Origin: Chrysopilus asiliformis | Lineage: Eukaryota; Arthropoda; Insecta; Diptera; Rhagionidae | NCBI GenBank assembly: GCA_964034945.1 | Contig: OZ035961.1 | Coordinates: 91,965,491 to 92,029,490 of the forward strand | DNA length: 64,000 nt | Reading direction: 5' to 3' | Shown: positions 34,110-45,035 of the stretch, piece by piece | Position numbering within the stretch: position 1 is the first letter of the stretch | Layout: each line of letters starts with the position of its first letter | Notes under the pieces: model-generated | What the model saw: only the letters and a program-made list of their open reading frames with translations | Told to the model about the DNA's origin: nothing | Database searches by the model: none | Program-made: the position numbers and the translations under genes

Positions 34110-35505
34110 TTCTCTGAGTGGATTTTTCTTCAGTCAATAGAGTTGTGGCCGATTCAAGTAAAGATCAAGTTTTTTTTCGTGTTGCTTGTTTGTAGCAACA
34201 AGTGTTAAACAAAGTGGTGGTATTTTATTCCAGTTTCACTGTCCGTCAACACAAAATTTTCAAAGTTTTCAACTTTGAATGGGAGGATATTTTCCAAATC
34301 ATGATGATCCTGTGTTCATCAGTACAAGCCATTCCCCTTCAATATATACGTATGCATCTTTCGGTTGTTCACCCATTATTTTTGAATAAAATGTATTTCG
34401 AACAAGAATGTAATCCCGACTTAGGTGACATCCCTTTTTGGGTTAAAGGTTTTTTTTTGAAAATTGCAAAGAGACGAACCACTATGACATAATATTAACG
34501 AAAAGTTATATGTTTGTGTTACAATCGGGCCAAAGGAGATGATATAAAGTTTTATCATATCAGGTTTAAGGCTTCTAACAAAATTTATTTTATTTGTTGC
34601 TACTGCCTGTTTATAATTTCACTGTAGAACAGACTTTTTGTTATTAACATTCTTATTGGATGTCAATAATTAATTTAATTTTGTTATTGGATTCTGAAAT
34701 ATAATTTTCAGCTGAAAAACATTACCAAGCCTACGTCGTCAAATTTGTTAGTAATTGATCTTTAAATTTGTCAAAAATTTATCATTCAAAAGTTCACGGA
34801 TATTTCTATTTTCATCATAGGATGGTGGTTACCATAAAAAATTAAAATTTTGATTTTATAAAGCTCAATTTCGATTGCATATTAAAAAAATCAAAAAAAC
34901 AGGTTCCCATTGCAGTCTTATTATGAAACTTTGCAAGAATGGTTTTGAGATATGAAAGAGATATTCTTTAGAGATATTGAAGGTTAAATGTTATATGGCG
35001 TGACCTTGAATTGAAAAATTATGCGTGGGAAAACTACCAAGCCGATTGGCCTGAAATTTAGCACAAAAGTTCGTCGAGGGTCCAACTCTAGCACATACCG
35101 AATGAAAAGTATCTTGGATTGTGGTTAGAGCAAGGGGAGGGTAAAATGTATCCGAAGCTTATTTTTTCCTCAATGTTACTCTTTCTCGGAAAGATTATTG
35201 AACCGATTTACCTGAAATTCGGCACATATATTCCTCCAGATCCATCTCTAACAAAGTAGTCCGAGTGGTGGGCGAGTAACGGGAAGGGGTAAAGTGAATC
35301 CGAATGCTGGAATTTAATGTATTTTTGTTTTGTTAATTTTGAAAAAGCATTTTCCGAAAAGAAAAAACTTAAAAGAAAAGCACGGACCGCCCTACTATAG
35401 GCTATCTAATTTATAATCACATGAATTTTGTGTTCCTAGGTTTTTTTGCTCTTCTCACACTTTTAGCCAGACGAACCCGAGTTCAAATTCTAGTTTTATA
35501 GTAAA
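34110..35505. other. No gene seen; decayed Helitron-like sequence at 35040-35330
   Basis: A 96-codon frame at 34202-34492 has no recognisable domain. At 35040-35330 the phrases CCGATTGGCCTGAAATTTAG and TTACTCTTTCTCGGAAAGAT, and a second such set, correspond to the units of the Helitron at 61009-61497, but strongly diverged and in the opposite orientation to 35506-35798. Confidence 0.45.
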
Positions 35506-35798
35506 CTAGCTTGCATACCCGTCGTTGCCGGGTTAAGTTTTTTAAATTTTTTTTTATGGTCTATGTTGGAGCTAAACTTCAGGCCAATCGGCTCGGTAGT
35601 TTCACCGCGAAAGGGTAACATAGAGGAAGAGCTAAGTTTCGAGATAACTTTACCCCCTCCCCTTACTTCCCCCACCCCTCGCGATACTTTTCCGTATGCC
35701 TATGTTGGAACCAGAACTACCACAGACACTCATGCCAAATTTCAAGTCAATCGGTTCAGCCGTTTTTGCGTGAAAGAGGAACAGATTTCTGTGATTTT
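35506..35798 (-). mobile_element. Helitron A, 5'-truncated copy
   Basis: On the minus strand it ends ACCCGGCAACGACGGGTATG, then CAAGCTAG|T at 35506, the hairpin plus CTAG terminus of the complete copy at 61009-61497. Two of the internal units of about 150 bp are kept (phrases GCCAATCGGCTCGGTAGTTT and GTCAATCGGTTCAGCCGTTT on the plus strand). The copy stops after AAAGAGGAACAGA at about 35788-35798, before the TC end. The 79-codon plus frame here is a chance translation that recurs in other copies. Confidence 0.8.
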
Positions 35799-35809
35799 TT
35801 GAATCACAA

Positions 35810-38800
35810 ATCCTGGAAGTCTTTAAGGATTAATTACTAAAAAAATTGACGACGTAAACCTTGTACGGTATTCGGTAATGTTTTTCAACTCAAAACTATT
35901 TTTCAGAATTCATTAACAGAAAGCCAAATACAGATTTTTTTTAAATTGTTCTACAGTTTTTTTGACAAAAAATGCAAGACTAAAAAAATGACTAGTGTCG
36001 TTGTTTTGCAAATAAATTTCTGTGAGAAAAAAAACTGTGCTAGAAAGAACTTCCTTTCCTGAAATATCCTACTTTGTGTTATTTTAATATTCGATACTTT
36101 AGTGTAAGTATTTTGTCAACTTAAATAAAACCCAGTCAGTTTATTTTCGGTTATCCTCTCAGTCTTATCATTTCATGCGAAAGAAAGCCGACCCAAAGGA
36201 CTTTTAAAGGCTGCGTTGCGGAGGGAAAGCCATCTTTGAGTGAAAAATAAATATAAACGAAAGAAGTTTTATGAAAAGTTTTAAAGTTAGCCGGCATAGT
36301 AAAAAAAGGCGAAAAAAAAACCTTTCAAACATTCAACGAAAGTTTTCCACATATTTTTCTGAGTCAATGACTTTTTATCGAATTTTCCAGTTTTGGATAT
36401 ACTTATATGTAAGCATCTGAATATGATAATCTTGAATAATAGGGTCAAATAGAACAATAGAGTTAATTATGGTTAGACGGTTAGTCTTTTATACATGATG
36501 TGAAACCACAACATATTTTCATTTTGTATTCAAATTTGAAAAAGGGTTTAACGCTGGTAAATCGGCAAGGCCACAGATACATTTTTCAATACTGTTTTTG
36601 TTGGGTTTAACAAACGTATTAGGAGATATCTTTTGAAACCCAAATTTAAAGTTAGGATCGTTTGGGAATATGGATTTTCAGGAATTTCTGTTTCATAGAT
36701 ATCGGAGAATCGGTTTAATAACCTGTGTTTGTTTTCTGAAAAACAGTGCCTAGTAGCGTTTTTGTTGTAGAGAATAAGGTGACCTATTATTTTTTTTATC
36801 GATCCGGGATATGATGATTAGTTGGGGGTGGGTGGGAGGAGGCCGAGGAAGATTTGCTGGAATGGAACAACAAATCAAATTTAACATACAAAAACAATAT
36901 TGGTACCAAGACAAAGAATCTTAAAATCGAATTCAGAAAAAAAAAAAACATTTTATAAATATTCCCCGCAGGTAGGATTGATGTCCGCCCTCTTTCCATC
37001 GGACAGCTTCCTTTTTTTAAGAGCACCCGAAAGTCCGGGGAGGGTTTTTAATTGTGTGCGAGGTTTTTTAATGTTTCCGGGTAGTAAAACCAAGACGTCA
37101 ATACGAAGAGATCTGTTTCTGAAATCAATGACATTTCTCAATGCAAGAAAATTGGGATCAAATGTAAAAAGTGGCATTTTGAAACATAGAAAATATTTCT
37201 AAAATCAGAAAGAGCAATTTCCTGAATTAAGAACTATTTTCTCAAATTGAGAATTAAACTCTTAGGCAAGAAATTAATTCTAGATTTAAAAAAATAATTC
37301 TTAATTCAGAAAATTATGTTCTAGATATAGGAAATGCTTTTCGTAATTTCAGATATATATTCTAATTTGATTTTCAAGACTTGATATCAATATCTCCCAT
37401 GAAGAAACACTAAACACTGAGTGTGAGGCTTTCAATTTAAGGGTATATTTGACTATGAAATGCTAAAATTTTCGCCTGCGGCGCATTTTCTCGAGTTATT
37501 CCAACTATGACGCATGTTTTCTATGCTAACGGGTTGCCTGCGGTCTTTCTTGTTTATTTTCGTTTGGAAAACATAGTTTGCTTCAAAATACTGTTTCAGG
37601 GTCAACGCAAATAGAGAAAAAATGGAATAGCAACAGATGTCTCTCTCTTGCGTTTATTGTAATAAAAAAAATTATTTTAAGAGTTGACGTTAACTCTTTT
37701 TTTAATATTTTATGCGTATCCGGGGATTTGATCGTTATGTGCGCGGTTTTTTGCTTATGAATCCTAGGTTTCTAAAAAAAATTTGTACGTATCCTGGCTG
37801 CGGTGGATTTGTATGAAACAAAATGTGACCCAATGATTTATGAAAGCTACTTGGTTCGGAGCAAAGGGTTTTTCCATTCCTTAAGCATTTTTACATTCCA
37901 TGAATCTGAAATTGTGAAAACATTAACTCATCTGAAATTGTGAAAACATTATCAAAGAAAATGCGCCTCATGCAACAAAAGAAATATAATTTACATTATA
38001 TTTCCTTAAATCCCGCAGCCGAGTCGCGTAAAATACATTTTGAATGTTTAGGGATGGTTTCTTTAGTGATTAATTGAAAAATCAATTGAAAAATCCAGGA
38101 TAAAGCTTAAATTCCATGATGGCGAGAAAATATGCCTAAATCCCGGACTGGCCCATCTATGGAATGTATTTAATACATACAAGCAATATACACTTCTTGT
38201 AGCAGATACCTGCTAAAAAACGGGGAAACCTTTCAATATCATGAAGTATCGAAAAATCTTTCAATTTTAAACTTCAAGATGAATCACAAAACCAATACGA
38301 CATATCGAAAGTTTCTAAAGATAAAAAATTCGTGAAAAGAAAAAAATATTATTACAATAATATCCGCGTCATCGCTCAATGTGTTATATAAAACTTTCAG
38401 CACATTATATTGAAAAATACACACGAATTTCTACCATCAACTGATGCTTATCCTGCCAAAATTCTCTTTGGCAATAATCGGCAATGCCAGCGAATCAACC
38501 CACAAGGATATGCCAGGATATTTTTTTTACCTGATATTCAGATGACGACTGGCGACGAGTAACACATGACGTTAAGCATCAAACACTTGAAATATGTGGA
38601 TATGTCAATCGACTTATATGCAAAAATGTGGCAGGCAGGAAGAAAAAAAAACACTTCCCAATATTCTCTTCAAAAGTATAGAATTTCTTCATATAAATAT
38701 ATACATTTGACGGTTGTGGGCTGATTTAGGTGCGAAAACCTGACAAAGAAAAAAGCAAACTCTTCTATTTGAATTGCAAAATCGATTCCATCTATAGGCG

Positions 38801-39788
38801 AAGAAAAATTGGTGAATTTCGTTCACCGAACGAGGAAAAAGTGGAAAAACTTTTTCCATATAAACCTTTTTTCGGAGCTATGCTTCGGTATCCGTATCGT
38901 TAAGTCGACCATAAGGCGAAAGGCACAAATTGCAGGTATTTTATTACTGGAGAGGAAATATTTATAAATGTCGGTCGTCTTGATATATTGGCAAATGGAG
39001 TAGTCATTAGGTGAATTATTTGTACAGTAATTGAAGCATTCGTGTCGTTATTATCGATATAGGCTCCGAAAAAGGCCCTTAAATTTTGTATCTTTCACTT
39101 AGTTACATAATTTTCATCATTTTTCCTTGGACCAAAATGAGTTTGTAACCTGTGTTAGAAACATGTGCCGATTTTAACAAGCTATTACCTATCTTAATAA
39201 TTTTAACTTATATAACCTACCATGTGATTCCGTTGAATTTAATTTTACCTTCACAGTAATTGGATGATTTTTAATGCTATTTCAACAGAAAGTACTTAAG
39301 AATTCAATAAAAAAATATCGAAATAATTTAAAATACTGAAAGAAGTGGAGTTCCCAGAAGGGTAATTCAAAATATGTTTGGAAATTAGTAACGAATTATT
39401 CTAAAAAATTCGATTGAAATGAAATTCACTCAAATATTTTTTTTAAAATCTCATTAACAACGCTTTAGAGCACTGTTTCCCAATTGATGCGCTGCTATGC
39501 TTCAAAAAAAATTTTGACAATTCGCAAATTTCTCAAATTGTAAGAGTAACAGGGGCAGCACTTGGCTGTAGATTTAAGTGGATTTATCATATGGACAAAT
39601 GCGACATTTGTCCAAGACTGCCGCCAACCGAAGAGTCCCGAAATAAAGTAATATAATTGTAAAATATCAAAATTGAAATTTTGCAGCCTATTTTAAAGGC
39701 CCGCATGCATATACGCCCTTTAAAATGTTAAAATTGTATGAAACTTTTTCTGGAAGGGAGTAGGGAGGCATGTAGTATCTTAAATGAA
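35810..39788. other. No gene seen; small duplications
   Basis: About 4 kb with no recognised gene. A 100-codon frame at 36900-37202 has shadows on the other strand and no domain. 37903-37953 is a two-unit tandem repeat of CATCTGAAATTGTGAAAACA. The dispersed TCGCCTGCGGCGCATTTT motif lies at 37472 and a partial one at 37528. Confidence 0.4.
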
Positions 39789-40031
39789 CCCAAGTAACAT
39801 TTTGAGGTTACATTCCGGTTAAGAAACGTATTTGAAACCATGGTAACAAAACTCTAAAATTTCACATTTGGTTTCTGTAACCTTTCAGAAACGTTTCAGA
39901 AACCCTTTTTAGAAGCTGGTTTCAAAAAAACCGTTTTTGGCGGGTTTATTCGGAAACCATTTAAAATGTAACCAAAATGTAACCTAAATTGAAGGTTTTT
40001 TTGTAACCATGGTTACAAATTGTTTCTTGGG
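39789..40031 (-). mobile_element. CCCAAG-ended MITE, copy 2
   Basis: Read on the minus strand this is the same element as 6796-7038: CCCAAGAAACAATTTGTAAC at 40031 and the other end CCCAAGTAACATTTTGAGG at 39789. It is flanked by a 2-bp AA duplication. It carries the interior phrases TTGGCGGGTTTATTCGGAAA and AAACCATGGTAACAAAAC. Length and structure agree with the other two copies. Confidence 0.87.
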
Positions 40032-40679
40032 AAAGATCTCGAAGAGTAGATTCCTATAAAATAGATACCTTCCCCCTTTAGATTTATACTCCTCTGATAA
40101 AAATTTGAATTCTCGACGGAAGAGGAAGGGGGAAACTTTCTTTCTAAAAAAAACTGCGTTCATTCGTCCTCGTTATGTAATGGAAAAAATTACGGAATAT
40201 CTGAATTAATTCTCAAACTACATCAAAAATGTGAACACACTTTCGGGCAAATTATCAAAAAGTCAAATACATTAAATGCATAAAAAATGCCAGAAGTCGG
40301 GCTTTAATAATAATAAAAACTTCTTTAAAACTTATTTGAAGAGCCCCGGAAGTATCATGTAAGACTCTACATGCCTTTCCAAGAAAATAATTTCATACAA
40401 TTTTTGGACGGTCCTGAGGGGGCGCAAGTAACGACTAAAAATGTCCATTTCAGATAGGGGCCTTTTCCCTTTTTGCCCATATACACATCAAATACGTAGT
40501 TTCAGTGGGGCCGATTTTCGAGGGCAAAAAATCGATTTTTGGCAATACCTAACCGTTTTTCCGCCGAAAAAAATACGGATCGCTTGTTTTCCGGTCTACT
40601 CCAACATATCCAAAAATGAGCGAAATCGGCAGGGTCGGGTTCGCGGCCTTCCCTTGTTAGCCTATCTATTTATCACAAG

Positions 40680-41035
40680 GGCAGCTGTTATTTTAAGACA
40701 TACAGATAGACAGGCAGACCGACAGACGGACAGACATGCGGAAATCAAAATCATTTATCTTCCCAAACCGACAGGTGTAGTTCATTTTGATGTTTGACGA
40801 TTGGTCAATACAAACGAAATGGTTCTTTTCTCGAAAACGGTTAGCCGGATCAAAAAAATTATGAAGATAAAATATATTTAGAAAAAGATTTTACATAACT
40901 TTTTCTTGCATATAAATCCAATCGAATCACTCCTTACTTTCCCTTACGAATATAATTTTTTAAATAAACATTTTGTCTGTCCTAATATAGAGTATTTGAC
41001 GATTAACCAATGGCAATTATAGCTTTTCTTGTGTT
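40680..41035 (+). repeat. Degraded Helitron-like module
   Basis: A GACAGAC array (40696-40735) is followed by GGAAATCAAAATCATTTATC, TTCTCGAAAACGGTTAG, a GATTTTACATAAC phrase and ATTATAGCTTTTCTTGTGTTT. These correspond to pieces of the modules at 13976-14345 and 61615-62170 but partly in mixed orientation, so it may be two decayed copies joined. Confidence 0.45.
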
Positions 41036-42851
41036 TAATTCCAAATTTTGAAAAAAAAACTTGATCGCGAGGGAAAAACTATTGGGAACCACTGATTAAG
41101 AGGTTCAACATTTTCCAAGGCAGTGGTCAAAGCAACACGTGATAAGAAGGGTAACTTTTTTGAATATTCGTCCGCTAAAATTTGGAGGAAATCAGTAATT
41201 ATTTTTCTTAAAATGAATAAATATTCTTCCTTAATTATATGCGTTACACGAACACCAAGAGAATATTGATAAATCCCTCTTACAAATTGCTCCAAATTCG
41301 TAAAATACTATAGAATTTTATCAACTAAAATTACATAACACCAAACATCCAAATTATTACATTATCCTATATTCACGTATCACTTTATATAAATCGAATA
41401 ATCCTAACACTCAAGTATTATTGCATGAAAATTAATTTCTGGGAAATTGGTAAAAACCGCCCAATATTAAAGAGCGATAAAACTCTCTTTGGTTTATTTT
41501 TCCCTACTCTTCATAGCAATTTTCCAATAGTCAAGTGAATACCATGGAAGCTATCCTCAATTTCCATCACGCTCAGAGACAAAATGTTGAATGTTTTCCG
41601 GTTCGTGCTGTTCATTCGCATGCGTTTCCCAAAGGACAACCACGCTAGTCAGATACATTAGGAAAATATCCGGGTTCGTAAAACCAACAGATGTTGCCTA
41701 GTCCTAGTCCCAATTCAGTTGTGCAAATATTGCCGACCTTAACCTATGTGACTGGGCATCGAATTGTGGCGTTTAGTCCTTTATCCTATTTTGTTGCTGT
41801 CCTGCAGATGATGATGATGATGATTACAGCGTATTTTGGTTAACATCTGAATTAGCTTCGAAACTAAGAAAAGTTTCGTTGAAAAACAACTTTTTATTAT
41901 ATATACTGATAAAAATTTCATATGAAATCTTCAACTTTTGTTTGGAAAACTGGCTTGTATTCTAATAATCATAGAATACAGTGATGGGAGCTGCTGTGTT
42001 GAGAGAAGGAAATCAAGTTCTTAATTACCTTAATCCTATATGTTGTTCTTGGAGAGAAAACTTTTAGCCATGAATATTTTTTATTGTGATTTGTATTTTT
42101 TTTTGTTCCTTTAATTTCGCTTACGAAAAAGTTTCGTTTCCATTTTAATGCTCTATTACCCCCATCGTGGCGAGCCGGGGTTGTTGTATTTATAAATAAA
42201 AACTTATCTATGAATTAAATCATCATAATCATCGGGCAGATATCTTTTCTAGGACGAATCGATCTGTTTAGATATAAACCAATATCCCTGTGTTGGCCTA
42301 TTTTGTTTTTTTTTACTGCTATACACTATTCTATAAGATCATGTGTGTCTAAATGCTGCACAACCAAAAAAAAAACAAATACAAGAATAGATACAAGTAT
42401 CTATGGAAAACGTATCTTCTTCAATTGATGATGTAAGAGACGTAGAAGAAAATCACACGTGACTTGCATGAGATTTATTTTTTTTCTCCTTTACAACACA
42501 AGCTTCAGCGTTAAACACTTTCTTATTTGATTGGTTTTGAGACAAAATTCTACCTGCAGAGCATTTTTAAGAAGCGTTAAGCGCGTTTTATTGCAAACGA
42601 TTTGAGGAAATTATCTTTTTCGATCGATTATTGCTTGTGTTAACAGTTTTAGCCATTTAGGATCTAATCAGCGTGTTAACTGACTTCTAAAGAATGAAAA
42701 ACTTTTATTTTATCCAATTTTCAAACAGGATTTTTCTTTTTTTTTGAGAAAAATAAGAAAAAAGTCTGTCTGTTGTTAATGATTTGAACATGACTAACAT
42801 TTAATTTGATCTAATTGGAAATATTTGGTGGTTAATTATGCCAAAGGTGAA
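41036..42851. other. No gene seen
   Basis: Apparently unique. A (GAT)n microsatellite lies at 41808-41824. The stretch 41560-41790 is less AT-rich but has no recognised frame. Confidence 0.4.
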
Positions 42852-43607
42852 AAACTGGTAAAAGTTTTTTGAAATTTTCTCGAAATAGGTGAGTCATATT
42901 GAAAAAAATATAAAGCTAAAATGCGTTCAGAATAAGATTTTACATAACTCATCCATACATCAAAATCCAATCGGAACACTGTTTGCCCCTTCTTCAATAC
43001 AAATGGAATACTTTTTTCCTTTTTTCTCGAAAACTATCGAAAAATTTAATAAAAATGAAGTGTTTTTAGAATATAATTTTACATAACCCTTCTATAAATT
43101 AAAATCCAATCGGAAATTTGCCTTACCGTTTGTAACGTCAAGATCCCGTTATCACACACAAAAATGAATTACACCAGTGTGTTTAGAATGATAAGAAAAA
43201 TGAATTTTGCATGTCCGTCCGTTTGTCCGTTTGTCCGTCTGTCCGTCTGTGGCCCGGATTGCGGGCGTACGGATTGAGCTAAAGACTTGAAATTTTACGC
43301 AGATTCGTTTTTCGTAAAATGCGAGGCTAAGTTCGTTAAGGGGCAAACATGGACCATTAGAACGAAAACATTTGTTGCGAATATCTCAAAAACGGTGCAT
43401 CTTGCAAGGACAAAAGTTATTTAGGATATGATTCTACATAAAACTCCCATACATCAAAATCGGATTGGAATAAATTTAAAGAAAATCTGATTAGAAAGTT
43501 TGACTTCAAACTGGAATTTTGATACAACTGTTCGCTGTTCACTTAAATCACCATACGGGTTTTCAATAATTGCCAGATTGGCAATTCTAGCTTTTGTTAT
43601 GTTTTTT
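42852..43607 (-). mobile_element. Helitron-like modules (degraded module plus module B)
   Basis: 42852-43113 is a degraded module (TCGAAATAGGTGAGTCATAT, GATTTTACATAACTC twice). From 43114 a better preserved module B begins on the minus strand: TTTGCCTTACCGTTTGTAAC, TGAATTACACCAGTGTGTTT, a GTCCGTTTGTCC array, TTCAATAATTGCCAGATTGG, and the closing TAGCTTTTGTTATGTTT. The GGTACC palindrome has been lost in this copy. Confidence 0.65.
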
Positions 43608-43880
43608 TCTCTGCGTGTAACCCCATTTGTATGTGCATTATTTTCTAACCAATGTTTGAATCCGATATATCATTACCTTAACTGATTTAGTTTTGTGAAA
43701 CTTCGTTCAACCGTTTTTGAGTTCACTAGTAACAAACAAAGACTTTGACTTTTGATTTGGTCGTTCTTAAAACCCAAAAAAGCGAATCTGGGATTAAAGA
43801 TTTTAAAAAACTTGTTTCACTTACTCCAAGGCATATAAAATATTTTCAGCTCAAAATTTTATCTATCTATTTCACTACAT

Positions 43881-44711
43881 CAGCGATTTTCAGCCTGTGG
43901 GGCGCGCATATCCAAGACAAAATATTTAAAAAAGTTTATTAATTGACTGAAAGGAAAGTACATACCCACATACAAAACAAAATACATTTCGACATAATAT
44001 TTAATAATTAACTTATTAACTTACGCTTGGAGCACAATGAGCGCGAAACCAACGCAACTACAACGCTCTGTGCAAAATTCTAGCGGCAGAGCACAATGGC
44101 AGCTCGTGAAGTAGTGACATAATATAAAGTGGTATAAACTTGGAAAAATTACAAAAATGGATGATTTTGAAGCGATAATTTGCTTTGTTGGTCTTTATCT
44201 TTGTTATTTGCACTAAGGCTATCAATTTTTCCTTGAACGACATTTTTCCAACCTCACTTTATGAACTGTCAACGCAGAATTCTGCGGCAAAGTTAGAAGT
44301 TTGCAAACTTTTGCGTTGCGGTTACGTTGTAGCTGCGTTCTATACGTTCACTGTGCTCACTTCAAACAATTTGTGGGAACCAAACTTTTAAGTGACAGTT
44401 TCTGCGCCAGTTTCGCGTCGGTTTCGCGTTCATTGTGATTTCAGGGTTAAAACAACTTCTCGCGAAACCGCAAAAATAACGCAAGAGCAATAAAAAAGCA
44501 CCGGATTCTTGTTTTGTCAACGCTGAGGATCGGTGTTGCCAAATGTCCATAAATTACTGATTTCTTGGTAATTTGTGTTTAAAATTAGGGTAGTAGTGTA
44601 GGTTTAGCGCCAAAATACACAAATTACGTTATTATTGTATACATTTTATTGTATGCAGGGGGGGCGCGATGACAAATTGGGCCGCGAATACTGAAAGGTT
44701 GAGAAACGCTG
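43881..44711. mobile_element. hAT-type element with perfect 8-bp duplication, 831 bp
   Basis: The 8-bp sequence CACTACAT is exactly repeated on both sides (43873-43880 and 44712-44719). The ends are CAGCGATTTTCAGCCTGTGG at the left and, inverted, CAGCGTTTCTCAACCTTTCA at the right. Both match the hAT pattern CAGNGNTTCTCAACC. The interior near the ends has GGGGCGCGC/GGGGGGCGCGA phrases. No transposase remains. A second inverted-repeat structure (44033-44437) occupies the centre. The frames of 61-68 codons inside are not recognised. Confidence 0.92.
44033..44437. mobile_element. Inverted-repeat element nested in the hAT element
   Basis: The left end CACAATGAGCGCGAAACCAA and right end (inverted) CACAATGAACGCGAAACCGA match over about 22 bp. 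The interior repeats AGAATTCTGC/GCAGAATTC and GCAACGTAACCGCAACGC-like phrases, giving a mostly self-complementary body. Flanking duplication is not clear, so it may be a nested MITE or subterminal repeat structure of the hAT element itself. Confidence 0.6.
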
Positions 44712-44839
44712 CACTACATCCTAAAGTATGACTGGGCCTCCACAATTGAGGTGTTCTAACCATTTCTCATCCCTGGTGCACACCTACAATTCTGCGTGGA
44801 TTTTGGATGAATCACAACATTTGTAAGGTTTTTTGTTGC

Positions 44840-45030
44840 TAACCATCAGGGATCGTAATAGTATGATACACAGATGGTGCCATTAGAGCCAAGCAGTAAC
44901 TACCACTACTGATTCCGATCAAGCAAATTGAGTGGACTGGATAAGACAATGTGCCGCAGGCGAGGCTTGAACCCGCAACCTTCGCCTTTCGGATTAAACG
45001 CATTGCCACTGAACCAGACTGCCACCCAAA
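44840..45030 (-). mobile_element. tRNA-derived SINE
   Basis: On the minus strand the 5' part is tRNA-like. An A box TGGTTCAGTGG lies at 45016-45006 and a B box GGTTCAAGCC at 44973-44964. The T-stem can pair (GCGGG with CTCGC), and the anticodon-loop region is degenerate. After this head follow CTGCGGCACATTGTCTTATC and a unique tail, GGAATCAGTAGTGGTAGTTA ... GATCCCTGATGG. Such a head and tail fit a short interspersed element transcribed by RNA polymerase III. The two overlapping frames (44839-45102 minus and 44951-45142 plus) are translations of the head. Confidence 0.7.
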
Positions 45031-45035
45031 TTTAC

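Noticed and set aside
44951..45030. Functional tRNA gene
   Set aside because: A and B boxes and a T-stem are present, but the acceptor ends do not pair well and the sequence continues into a unique tail, so a tRNA-derived SINE is the better reading.
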